A stretch of DNA of 64,000 nucleotides from contig JBBCBC010000053.1 of assembly GCA_037126765.1 (NCBI GenBank), positions 310,001 to 374,000 on the forward strand. The letters run 5' to 3'. Shown piece after piece: positions 19,553-29,500 of this stretch; position 1 is the first letter of the stretch; every line of letters begins with the position of its first letter. The notes below the pieces were generated by a model. It did no database searches, had not been told where the DNA came from, and saw only the letters and a program-made list of their open reading frames with translations. Made by a program: the position numbers and the translations under genes. Source of the stretch: Stenogyne calaminthoides. Its lineage: Eukaryota; Streptophyta; Magnoliopsida; Lamiales; Lamiaceae.

Positions 19553-20330
19553 ATGACTACGATGAAGTTGGATGTGGAGAAATTCACCAGTAAGAATGAT
19601 TCTGGATTGTGGAATATCAAGATGAACGTGCTACTCACTCAACACGGTTTGGGATATGCTCTCAAACCTACAGATCAATGGCCTCGAAATCTTCAACAGA
19701 TCAAGCAAAGAAGAATCAATTTCTTAAGAAAGCACACAATGTTATTATTCTCTGCCTTGGAGATAAGCCTCTGAGAGAAGTGGCTAAAGAAAAAACCGCC
19801 ATAGATGTTTGGAAGAAGCTGGAGAGTCTGTACCAGACGAAATCTGTCTCCAACAAACTTTATATGAAGCAAAAACTTCTGGCATTCAAAATGGTGGAGG
19901 AGAAAAGTCTGGCAGAGCAAATTGATGAGTTCAAAAGATCTGTTGATAATCTTGAGAGCTTGGAAGTCAAGCTGGATGATGATGACAAGTCTCTCATCCT
20001 GTTGAATTCTCTGCCAAGTCCTTTGAAAACTTCAAAGACACCCTACTGTGTGGAAGAAAAGATCAACTGAGTTTTGAAGAGGTTGAGACAACAATCAAGA
20101 CTAAGTTTCTACAGGTGAAGAGTGACAAGAAGACTCAGGCATCTGGAGAGGGCTTGAATGTGAAGTTTAAGAAGAACAAGAAACAATCTCAGAAGAAGAA
20201 ACATGGTGATAATCAGGCTAAGGGTGATCAAAAGGGAGGGACTGGTTTTGTGGAGAAAAGGAAGTGTTTCAGTTTCCATAAAGTGGGGCATCTGAAGAAG
20301 AATTGCCCTGAGAGAGAAAAGAAAGATTAG
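19553..20330 (+). pseudogene. Gag of element H, frameshifted
   Basis: The ATG at 19553 opens MTTMKLDVEKFTSKNDSGLW, a typical copia Gag start. The frame then changes near 19700 into KKAHNVIILCLGDKPLREVA, DVWKKLESLYQTKSVSNKLY and KQKLLAFKMVEEKSLAEQID, the UBN2-type Gag core, with a further break near 20070. The zinc knuckle is CFSFHKVGHLKKNC, with Phe in place of the second Cys, followed by a TAG. Lys-rich flanks fit nucleic-acid binding. Confidence 0.85.
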
Positions 20331-21156
20331 GACAAGAAGGAACAAGATCCCCCCCCTCTCCCTGTAGAAGCTAAAGTTGCACAGGATGGTTATGAGAGTG
20401 CTTATGCTCTCTCTATGAGCAGCAACAACTTGAGTCATGAACGGATTTTGGACTCTAGGTGCTCTTTTCACATGTGTCCTGAAGAAAGCTGGTTTCAAGA
20501 TTTACAGAAATTTGATGGAGGCCTCGTTCTTTTGGGAAATGATGAAAGATGTAGGGTGAGATGATTTGGTTCTGTCAAAATCAGAATGCATGATAGAAGA
20601 ATCAGAACTCTATCAAATGTGATTTGTCCCTGAATTGAAAAGGAATCTCATATCTCTGGGGATCCTAAATGCCACAGGTTGTGAGTTCAACACTAATAAG
20701 GGAACTCTCCAAGTGACAAAAGGGGACAAAGTTGTGATGAAAGGCAGTAAGAAGAATGGCTTATACTCTCTGATTGGAAGTACTGTTGTTGGGGATGCTG
20801 AAGTTGTAATGAGTCAAGCTAATGCTGTGTTATGGCATAGGAGATTAGCTCATGTTGGAGAGAAGGGCTTGATTGAACTCTCTAAGAAAGGTGTATTCTC
20901 TGGACAGAATGTCAACATGCTTGAATTCTTTGAGAAGTGTGTTCTTGGGAAATCTACGAAGCTGATGTTTCCTAAAGGCACACACAGTACAAACGAGCCA
21001 TTTGATTATGTGCATTCAGATCTATGGGGACCTTCAAGGGTTGAAACTCATGGGGGTGGAAGATACTTCATGACCTTCATAGATGATTTCAGCAGGAAAG
21101 TTTGGGTGTCCATTCTGAAACACAGACATGAGGCTTTCTCAAAGTTCATAGAATGA
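20331..21156 (+). pseudogene. Protease and integrase N-terminal part of element H
   Basis: ILDSRCSFHMCP (about 20444) is the copia protease motif with Arg replacing the catalytic-loop Gly of DSGC. The link region, KRNLISLGILNATGCEF, is followed by LWHRRLAHVGEKGL (zinc-module His residues) and HSDLWGPSRVE (first catalytic Asp of integrase). The frame stops at 21156 within the integrase core. A stop also interrupts the protease region near 20563. Confidence 0.85.
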
Positions 21157-21689
21157 TTCACTGAACTTTAAAACAGTAAAGGCAAGAAGCTCAAGCATCT
21201 CAGAACTGACAATGGCCTTGATACTTATCTGATGAATTTCAGGATTACTACAAGCTCAAGGGCATAACAAGGCATAGAACTGTACCAACAAACCCTCAGC
21301 AAAATGGCCTTACTGAGAGAATTAACATAACTATATTGGAGAGAGTGAGATGCATGTTATCAGATGCAAAGCTTCCAAAAGCTTTCTGGGGAGAAGCAGT
21401 TAACACTGCATGCTATCTGATTAATAAGTCACCATCTTCTGGTGCCAATTTCAAGACACCAGATGAGATCTGGCATGGAAGATTGTTTGATTACTCAAAG
21501 TTAAGGGTGTTTGGATGTCAAGCCTATGCTCACATAAGGCAAGACAAGTTAGAGCCCATGGCCTTAAGATGTGTTTTCATTGGTTATCCAAAAGGTGTTA
21601 AAGGCTATAAGCTGTGGTGCATGGAACCTAGAAATAAAAAATGTGTGGTCAGTGAAGATGTCACAATGAGCAAAAGCTTGGGTATATGA
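21157..21689 (+). pseudogene. Integrase core, C-terminal part, of element H
   Basis: After the stop at 21156 broken frames still show HLRTDNGL (second Asp) and NGLTERIN (Glu). The frame from 21336 is open: RVRCMLSDAKLPKAFWGEAV, TACYLINKSPSSG, FGCQAYAHIRQDKLEPMALR and FIGYPKGVKGYKLW, the usual copia integrase C-terminus. It ends at a TGA. Confidence 0.85.
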
Positions 21690-22187
21690 ACACTCAGATA
21701 TCTCATGATACTGAGGGAGTCATAACACAAGGTACTTTACCAGTGGAGGTGGAGACTTACCAACCTGATCCTGAATCTTCAGAAGCTGTAGCACAAGACT
21801 TTGATGAAGAACATGATGAAGCTGAGGCAGAAACTGAAGACACTCATGACTTGAGTAATTATAGACTGGCCAGAGATAGGCAAAGAAGAAACATACAACC
21901 ACCTGTAAGATTTGTCCATGCTGACCTGGTCTCTTATGCACTCATCTCTGTAGAAGAGCTAGAACACCATGAGCCTAGAACCTTTCAGGAAGCTAACTCT
22001 GGGAAAGATAGAGATAAGTGGATGGTGCTTGTTGAACAGGCCTCTAAAGATAGAGATAAGTTGCAATCTCTACTAGGGAACAACACATGGGTGCTTGTTG
22101 ACAGGCCTTAGAAACAAAAGCTTGTTAGCTGTAAATGGTTGTTCAAAAAGAAAGTAGAGGTGGGAATCACTGAGATGGTGGGGTTCA
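21690..22187 (+). pseudogene. RT N-terminal part of element H, cut by a solo LTR
   Basis: An acidic linker (SSEAVAQDFDEEHDEAEAET) precedes the start of RT: a duplicated DRDK word, LQSLLGNNTWVLVDRP, a TAG, then KLVSCKWLFKKKVEVGITEM. At 22187 the solo LTR begins. On the far side the frame continues with KARLVARGVTQREGIDFNEV, as expected for one RT. Confidence 0.85.
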
Positions 22188-24009
22188 TGTTGGGGAATTA
22201 ATTGCCCGGATCTATTCGAGATGAATATTTAAATACAAATTTAATTCTAACAATTATTACTAGCATTAATTAATCCTATATTAATTCAAACAATAATTCA
22301 ACAATAAATCGTGCATACAAATTCGTCACATAAATCGTACGCATGCGGAATTGGTAGGAGTTTACGTGAACTAACCTCTTGGAGTGACAACCGTTGAGAA
22401 GATGGATATCCCATTCACACGAACAAACCCAAAGAGCCTTCTCAAGTATTCTCTCGTCCTTTTCCAACAATCCGGTAGAAGGATGCTCGCGAACAATTTA
22501 ACAAAAGGGAAAATAAAATTATGTTGCACCACCTTTGTAGATTTCTAATTTTTCCAACACATGGAATTGCATTGAGGATGAAACATTCATCCCCTATTTA
22601 TAATAGGGAGGGTGACCGATTTTTTTGTGCATAAATAAGATGGGAAAATCTTTTTCTTGATCTCCAAGAAATCTTGAATATATCTCATATATTCTTTTCT
22701 CCATATTTAAAATATTCCACAAATATTCCACCTCCTTAATTTATGGATTTTTCAAAAAATAAGGCCAAGATTTCCAAGATTTGGATCTTCTTGAATTTAT
22801 GAGATATTCTTGTATTCCAAGAATACATATCTTCCATAATATCTTTTCAAGAAAATCTTTCCTTCCTTATTTACTCATAATTTTTGAAAATTTACAAATA
22901 AATAGCCAAGTGGGAGATTTCTTGAATATAATGACATAAACTTGTATTCCAAGAATATTTATCCTCATTCCATAACAAAATTCAAAGAAAATCTTTCTCC
23001 CTCTTTTATTTATTTATTTTCTAAAAAATGAAGAAAAATTAGGCAACAATAATTTATTTTATTTCAAACACATTTTTCAGTTATTGGACTTTACCTTTGG
23101 GCTACTTGAGTGGCCTTTAGGAGAATTAAGATTGGACCTTCCAATGGACCTTGAATTTCCAATATTGAGCCACAATATTGTTTAAGTCCATAAATATTAA
23201 TTAATCCCACTACATAATTAATATTGCACTATCCATCTTAACCCATATTACAGTTAATATGGCTCCAGGTTATTATTTCTCATGTTTAAGATTATTCAGT
23301 CTATTAATTAATTTAGGCCACTGAAATAACTTCACTTTAATTAATATCTTTTTCCTTGGTTCAGGAACGGTGCAACATTATTATCCATACCGAAAACTAA
23401 TTCCACTTGCAAGATTTAGTATGATAAAACTTATGAGCCTCCCAAGGGGACAAATCAAGTAAGACGTACTTGCACACGTTTCTCCGTATTAAATCTTAGC
23501 AATTGTCACGTAACTAATAATACTGCCCAAGATATAGGGCATTTAATCACATTGATTCTCTACCCATCATAAGTAAAATCAATAGTTATTAATTTCACAC
23601 GGTCATATTTAAGAGACGGGATTAAGAAATAACTAACCACTGAGGTCTAATTCTTTTATATTCAGTACTGAAGAATTTATCCTCCTGTAGGTCCTCTTCA
23701 GTGCATCCTAATGCACTAGTGTAATCTCTTGGTCAAGACAAGTCAATCTGAGCCTTACACTTCAACCTTTTACGATGGATTGTTCATTTCCATCTAGGTT
23801 GTGAATTCTGTACTTTTAGTTACAAGGGACTGTTAATTTAATCTTTTGTGATCTGGTATCACTAAATTAACTACAATGTAACACGTACTATTTATTGAAC
23901 AGTTTTGCAGTAAATATATGTAACATTCAATGATATTTAAAGCAACAGTGATAAATAATTCAGTCTGGTTATACAAAGTAAAAGCATACTTTTCAGCATA
24001 ACCCCAACA
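22188..24009 (-). mobile_element. Solo LTR, 1.82 kb, inserted in the RT of element H
   Basis: The ends are TGTTGGGG and CCCCAACA, an 8-bp perfect inverted pair, flanked by gttca on both sides (22183-22187 and 24010-24014). Removing it with one target copy restores the RT frame. There is no coding sequence inside. A TATA box on the minus strand at about 22596-22605 (tattataaatagggg) suggests minus orientation. Family not assigned. Confidence 0.9.
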
Positions 24010-24685
24010 GTTCAAGGCCAGATTAGTGGCAAGAGGCGTCACTCAGAGAGAGGGCATTGATTTCAATGAGGTGTTTTCACCTGTTGTTAAACATTGCTCC
24101 ATAAGACTGTTGTTATCAAAGGTCACTCAAGACATGAGAAAACTGCTTTTCTGCATGGAGACTTAATTGAAACCATTTACATGTGTCAACCTGAGAGGTT
24201 TGTAGCATCTGAAAATGAAGAAAAGGTATGTATGTTGAAGAAGTCTCTTTATGGGCTCAAGCAGAGCCCTAGGCAATGGTACAAAAAGCTTGATCGCTTT
24301 ATGATCTCTATTGGATTCATAAGGTGTAAATATGATAGTTGTGTGTATTTTGAGAAGGAAGGTGCTCTCATCATCACATACTTATTACTGTATGTAGATG
24401 ATATGCTAATAGCCAATAGAAGTTGTTCCAGAATTGATAATCTCAAAGAAAAGTTGAATTCTACTTTTGAGATGAAGGATCTTGGAGAAGCTAGAAGAAT
24501 ATTTGGTATGGATATTGTCAGATACAGATCTGCTGGTGTGTTGTTCCTATCTTAGCAGGATTACTTGAAGAAAGTTCTGAAAAAATATTTTATGCATCAG
24601 TCAAAGCCTGTTTCTACACCCTTTAGGCAACAGTTCAAGCTTTCTATGAAGCATTCACCTCAAACTGGTGTGAAAAGAAGGCAAA
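24010..24685 (+). pseudogene. RT C-terminal part of element H, cut by a SINE
   Basis: It contains ARLVARGVTQREGIDFNEVF, a frame change near 24100, FLHGDLIETIYMCQPERF, KKSLYGLKQSPRQWYKKLDR and the polymerase box LLYVDDMLIA. A TAG follows GVLFLS at 24553-24555, where relatives read Gln. The connection to RNase H (VSTPFRQQFKLS) is then cut by the SINE at 24703. Confidence 0.88.
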
Positions 24686-24702
24686 TGAGTGGAGTGCCAT
24701 AT

Positions 24703-24921
24703 CTTTTTTGATAACTCGGTATCCCGCCCAAGGACCGACTAATCCGAGGGACCATAACCCACCGTCCACTAGCGAGGGCCCACATCAAGCCAGAGCTAAG
24801 CTCTGTATGAACTGACCCATCTCAAGAGTTGATCGCACCTGAGAGGGTTCGAACCTGAGACCTAGAGAGGAGCATACTCCTAAGTCCCAAGCCTACAACC
24901 ACTAGGCCAACCGTTGGGGGT
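24703..24921 (-). mobile_element. tRNA-derived SINE, 219 bp
   Basis: A 17-bp target copy tgagtggagtgccatat flanks it (24686-24702 and 24922-24938). Read on the minus strand it begins with a tRNA-like part containing an A box (TGGCCTAGTGGTTGTAGG, about 24894-24911) and a B box (GGTTCGAACC, about 24845-24855), the internal RNA polymerase III promoter. It ends in a short A-run (atcaaaaaag). The long target duplication, internal promoter and small size are the hallmarks of a plant SINE mobilised by LINE machinery. I do not assign the family. Confidence 0.9.
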
Positions 24922-25493
24922 TGAGTGGAGTGCCATATGCTAGTGGAGTTGGGAGTCTTATGTGTGCTATGGTGTGTAACAGACCAAACTTAGCTTATGT
25001 TGTAAGCATGGTAAGCAGATATATGGCAAATCTAGGGAAGTTTCATTGGGAAGCGTTGAAGTGGGTGCTAAGATATCTAAATGGGACTACTGATTTGGGC
25101 TTGTTATTTGAAAGATCAGATAATGTGAAGAATCCATTGGAGGGACTTGTTGATTCAGATTTTGCAGGTAGTATAGATACCAAAAAATCACTCACAGGTT
25201 ATATATTCACCCTCCATGGTACTGCTGTAAGCTGGAGATCAGTATTGCAATCAGTGGTGGCTCTCTCAACTACTGAGGCTGAATACATTGCAATGACTGA
25301 GGCTGTGAAAGAAGCTATGTGGTTGAAGGGCATAACTCAAGATTTTGGGATAAATCAGAGATCAGTTGTCATACATTGTGACAACCAAAGTACCATTCAC
25401 TTAGTCAAGCGTCAAGTGTTCCATGAGAGATCAAAACACATAGATGTTAAGCTGCATTTTGTGAGGGACATACTTGAGAAGGGAATAGAGTGA
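24922..25493 (+). pseudogene. RNase H of element H
   Basis: The frame contains YASGVGSLMCAMVCNRPNLA, HWEALKWVLRYLNGTTDLGL, DSDFAGSIDTKKSLTGYIF, VALSTTEAEYIAMTEAVKEA, HCDNQSTIHLVKRQVFHERS and KHIDVKLHFVRDILEKG, a nearly full copia RNase H with the connection domain. It ends at a TGA just before the expected VKVCTEDNASDM tail, which is present in another frame up to about 25600. The motif forms are Tork-like. Confidence 0.88.
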
Positions 25494-25654
25494 AGAAGGT
25501 GTGTACTGAAGATAATGCTTCAGACATGATGACAAAAACTTTGCCAAGCAACAAGTTCAAACATTGTTGTGGTCTGGTGAAGCAGACTTCATTTGCTAGA
25601 TGGTGAAGTGTATCTCGAGGGAAGGATAGACAAATTGCATTTGAGGTTGAGAAT

Positions 25655-26286
25655 TATGAGATTCAAATGCATTTGAGATGTTTTCTAAATTTTTTGTGAA
25701 GTGATACCTTTGCTTTCTGGAAGTAATACCTTATTGATTTAGAAGTGATACCTGAATTTGTTCGTTTGTTGTTTCTACGTTTAAGTTCGTGAACCGCATG
25801 AATTGGTCTTTGAAGAGCGAACCGGGTTCGCGATATAACTAATTCAGTTAGGCCATCAAATCAAGGTTCAAACTTGAAAGCCCAGGGCACGCGTTCAGCA
25901 CGCAATCAACGAAGTTTCTAGAATAAATCGAGTCTAATTAGTTGGGGATTCGTCTTGCTAATTCATTGATAGTGTGTAATTTCATTATTGGTCTTCCTGG
26001 GTTAGTCGAGTGGTTGCAAGCGGTTAGCAAGTTAGGGTTCTTGAGAAATTGGGGGAAACTCAGATTGATTCGTGATAATCGTGGTGTAATCTGTACTTGG
26101 CTTGTGATTGTGTAGTGGAATTCGTCCTGACCCTCCGTGGATGTAGATCTTTTGGATCGAACCACGTAAACTCCTCTGTTCTTCGTGTTTTAGTTTCAGT
26201 TTTCATTCATAGTTCATCTAATACTGTTTAGTTCTGCAAGTGATACTCGTACGTGCACGAACTCATACCAGTCCTTTAGTTTAACA
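25655..26286 (+). repeat. 3' LTR of element H
   Basis: It aligns with the 5' LTR from TGAGATTCAAATGC to TTTAGTTTAACA. The expected TGTG start reads TATG, a likely point change. Before it, gaggttgagaat is a weak polypurine tract. The target copy ccatt follows directly. Confidence 0.88.
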
Positions 26287-26648
26287 CCATTCAATCTTGA
26301 TCAGCTTCAGCTTTGAGAAACTTATTTCTGTTCTTGCTACTGTAACTTGTTTTGTCAACAATATCTTATAAGCAATATAAGCATTGGGAAAAAAACCATC
26401 CATCTCCTTCATATAATTCATCACTTCAATTGCTGGTTTTGTTTTTTTGTTTTGTTTTTTTGTAAAACATACTTCAAGATATTCAACTCAAAAAACAAAT
26501 CATCTCCATCAATATCGGAACAACTATAATGTGTATAAGAAATTTGAAGATTCTTGTAAGACCTCGATAAGCTTTCATCATCAATATCTTGTCAAGTCTC
26601 CAAATTGAGCATAAACTCAAAAGTCTCTTCATAATTCTTGAACTAGTT
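26287..26648 (-). pseudogene. hAT transposase pseudogene (ZMYM1-like), dimerisation region
   Basis: The minus-strand frame reads FKNYEETFEFMLNLET, a TGA, then SRSYKNLQISYTHYSCSDID, GDDLFFELNILKYVL, IEVMNYMKEMDGFFPNAYIA, YKILLTKQVTVARTEISFSK and LKLIK. From memory this is the C-terminal hAT dimerisation region of plant TTF-type/ZMYM1-like transposases (words like SAERSFSKLKLIK and INGLDLFSEL). It then runs into element H at 26287 and resumes left of it at 18883. A stop and a missing word show it is dead. The 5' part right of 26649 is not recognisable. Confidence 0.8.
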
Positions 26649-27906
26649 CTTTGCCCGTGCAATACATGGGGAGTTGTTATTCTTATTCTTTTAAAGTTTA
26701 TAATATAATAAATAACATAGTGGATGACTATTTTAGTTGCTGCCTCTTATGGCGACGTTTCAAGGCGGAAGAAGGTTTAATATTCATGAATTCATGCTCT
26801 AAACAAAAATATATACCTATGATATCCTTAGAAATTAATATAAGATTTTAATAGATACAATATATAATCAAATTGTAAAACTCTTGAACATGACCATCAA
26901 TTAGATTATTATTTCAAAAGTTAACCCAATATTAAACTTCAAGCAGCTAAGGCAAATTAGTTTGATACACTCATTCACATTTCTGCATCATCAAACAACA
27001 TCAAACTTGTAGCAATTAGTCATAATTTCTCAAATTAATCTTAAATGCACTTAATAATGGTGGTGGCAACTTTTGATGTTTACACAATTAAACTCAAACA
27101 TGAAAATCCCAACATCCATCGGAGCCTTACCAGGTCTGGGAGTCTCTAACTTTCTGCAAACTTGTTCAAAGGTGAAATTGGAGATTTTCAAATTTCACTG
27201 CGTTTTCAATAACAATCGAGTTGCACCTCAATTAATATTCTCTTCTAGCGACTGGTCCAAATCTAAATGCAGAAGATATTATATTATTATGAAATTATTA
27301 ACAATCCTTCCAGCAAGTTAACATAACAAGGTCACTAACTTTTAACATTCATATCAAAGTAATCTTCGCCAGTCTTGCTCTTGAAAAAAAAAGCAGTGAC
27401 GGCAAGCTAAAGCAACTAATCGTTAAAAGAAACAAATATATAAATTGCATGAATGTCAAGACACACAATTGGCAAAGCCAGAGCAGCAATAGTTCTTATA
27501 AGACTAATAGTGCAAGAAAAATACCTTGTTGGTAAATAGAAGGCGGATACATGACGTATGATTATCAAAATTAGAAAGTGAATAGGTATAGATAGGAAGA
27601 TATTAATTCTTTTTTACTCACAAAAGATAATAGTTATCCAAGATATTACCTTTCACAAAAAATTGCAGAAATGAGACATAGTCAACACAGAATTATAGAA
27701 AACAAAGATTAAAATCACAGCTGGACAAAACATTCTCAATCAGCAGATATGTATCATGATTTGTTTGAAAGTAAACATGGTGAAAAATTAGTTCAAAACA
27801 AAATGCAAAATAATTAGTAAAAGAAAATATATTCAACCCACAATTACAGGAGACAAAAATAAAAAGCACAACAGAAACAAAAATAATACAGAAAAAAATA
27901 TGAAGA
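26649..27906. other. AT-rich stretch with no supported gene
   Basis: It starts at tttgcccgtgcaatacatggg, which resembles termini of some plant transposable elements and could be the edge of another insertion in the hAT gene. A frame at 27073-27321 has no recognisable motif. Otherwise AT-rich without structure that I can name. It ends at the left target site (gaaga) of element B. Confidence 0.5.
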
Positions 27907-28892
27907 TGTTGGGAGATGAACTTAATGAAGATTTTGATTAGATCTCAAAACCCTTAAGTATGACATGTTTCAGGACATCTTGGTAGTATAGGATCAGGTT
28001 TCAATAGATGCTAAGACTCAGGATTATATGCACTCTGTATAGTCAGCAGATATAGATCAGGGTTAAATAGGTTTGTTTAGATTCTGCCTGAAAGACTGAG
28101 TAGTTCCTGAGGAACTCAGAAGAATCCTGAAGACCGAAGTTCCTGAAGTTTGAAGATCCTGAAGATCCTGAAGACCAAAGATCCTGAAGGTTGTTTTGTA
28201 CTGACCCAAGGTGATTGGCTGCATGGCTGGATATTTCCTAAACCATGCAAGGGTGTGTTCGAACCCTAATATAGTCGTTCATCAAATAACCAAAAGAGGA
28301 AACCCTTGAAGCTGTCTCTCCAACGGATAGTTTTTCAAGAGTGGACTCCTAGAGAGTTGTCTATAAATACCAAGGCCTTGTTCACAACCAAGCTTACGGG
28401 AAATCAAAGCAAATCCAGAGCTCATTTGTATTCAAGTTTACATTGTGAAGCACTCGAAACCCTTAGAATTTCCCAAGTGTTTTATCTTAGAAGAGAACTA
28501 ATTTACTAAGCCTAGATTCAAGAATATTCAAAGCTTAGTTAGAGATATCCTAGCCTTTTACTTGTGTTTGATTGTAAAAGGATATCTCACCTTAGTTGGA
28601 AACCAACCAAAACCCAAACCCTTTGATTAGGTAGTTTGAGTGTGTAGTTGTTGGAGAAGTGAGAGTTGTAAAGAGTGAGTAAGTTGCTTGTGTTTAGCTT
28701 GAAAGCTCTAGAGAAGAAGTTAGTAAGTTGCTTGTGTTCAGTCTGAAAGCTTGTGTGTGTTGAATTAGTAAGCTGCAGTAGTTCATCCTGAAAACTCGTA
28801 GTGGAAAGTTAGTAAACTGCTGAGTTCAGTCTGAAAGCTTAAGGTAGTAGTAGTAGTGTGTTAAGGAATTTCTCTGAGGATCAGAGAGAGTG
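27907..28892 (+). repeat. 5' LTR of element B, left part
   Basis: It starts TGTTGGGAGATG, the same start as the LTR of element A read on its own strand. It contains short repeats of gatcctgaag near 28140-28190, a TATA box ctataaatacc at 28361, and a degenerate ladder of agtaagttgcttgtg/cagtctgaaagctt units at 28670-28850 also seen in the A LTRs. It is cut by element C after agagagtg. Confidence 0.85.
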
Positions 28893-29500
28893 TGTAACGC
28901 CCCCTATTTTCTTCTTCTGAGTGGACTCCTAGAGAGTTGTCTATAAATACCAAGGCCTTGTTCACAACCAAGCTTACGGGAAATCAAAGCAAATCCAGAG
29001 CTCATTTGTATTCAAGTTTACATTGTGAAGCACTCGAAACCCTTAGAATTTCCCAAGTGTTTTATCTTAGAAGATAACTAATTTACTAAGCCTAGATTCA
29101 AGAATATTCAAAGCTTAGTTAGAGATATCCTAGCCTTTTACTTGTGTTTGATTGTAAAAGGATATCTCACCTTAGTTAGAAACCAACCAAAACCCAAACC
29201 CTTTGATTAGGTAGTTTGAGTGTGTAGTTGTTGGAGAAGTGAGAGTTGTAAAGAGTGAGTAAGTTGCTTGTGTTTAGCTTGAAAGCTCTAGAGAAGAAGT
29301 TAGTAAGTTGCTTGTGTTCAGTCTGAAAGCTTGTGTGTGTTGAGTTAGTAAGCTGCAGTAGTTCATCCTGAAAACTCGTAGTGGAAAGTTAGTAAACTGC
29401 TGAGTTCAGTCTGAAAGCTTAAGGTAGTAGTAGTAGTGTGTTAAGGAATTTCTCTGAGGATCAGAGAGAGTGTGTAACGCCCCCTATTTTCTTCTTCTGG
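28341..29500 (+). repeat. 580-bp tandem duplication across the B-LTR/element-C junction
   Basis: 28341-28920 and 28921-29500 match base for base except for about three substitutions. The unit consists of the B LTR from just before its TATA box to the C junction, plus the first 27 bases of the C LTR (TGTAACGCCCCC...). The duplication therefore took place after C inserted, or is an assembly duplication. It doubles the B TATA box (28361 and 28941). Confidence 0.9.
28361..28370 (+). promoter_or_regulatory. TATA box of the B 5' LTR (second copy at 28941)
   Basis: ctataaatac lies about 500 bases into the LTR, 530 bases before the C insertion, and is the only TATA-like site of this LTR in the right place. 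The identical copy at 28941-28950 comes from the tandem duplication. The element's leader and gag are now about 12 kb away because of element C. Confidence 0.55.

Larger units (their letters stand above)
18884..26286 (+). mobile_element. Ty1/copia element H (Tork-like), with two nested insertions
   Basis: The two LTRs are 18884-19517 and 25655-26286. The 5-bp target ccatt is present on both sides (18879-18883 and 26287-26291). A primer-binding site follows the 5' LTR; gag, protease, integrase, RT and RNase H follow in copia order. It is interrupted by a solo LTR at 22188-24009 and a SINE at 24703-24921. RNase H motifs (TTEAEYIAMTEAVKEAMWLKG, HERSKHIDVKLHFVRD) point to the Tork lineage. Stops and frameshifts throughout make it dead. 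It sits inside a hAT transposase pseudogene. Confidence 0.9.

Noticed and set aside
24845..24911. Functional tRNA gene
   Set aside because: A and B boxes are present but there is no cloverleaf; flanking 17-bp target repeats and an A-tail identify a SINE.
26649..26672. tttgcccgtgcaatacatgg as the end of another transposon
   Set aside because: Suggestive of known plant element ends, but no second end or target duplication could be found in 26650-27906.
27073..27321. 82-codon ORF MMFTQLNSNMKIPTSIG
   Set aside because: No motif, AT-rich surroundings, no partner exon; not supported as a gene.
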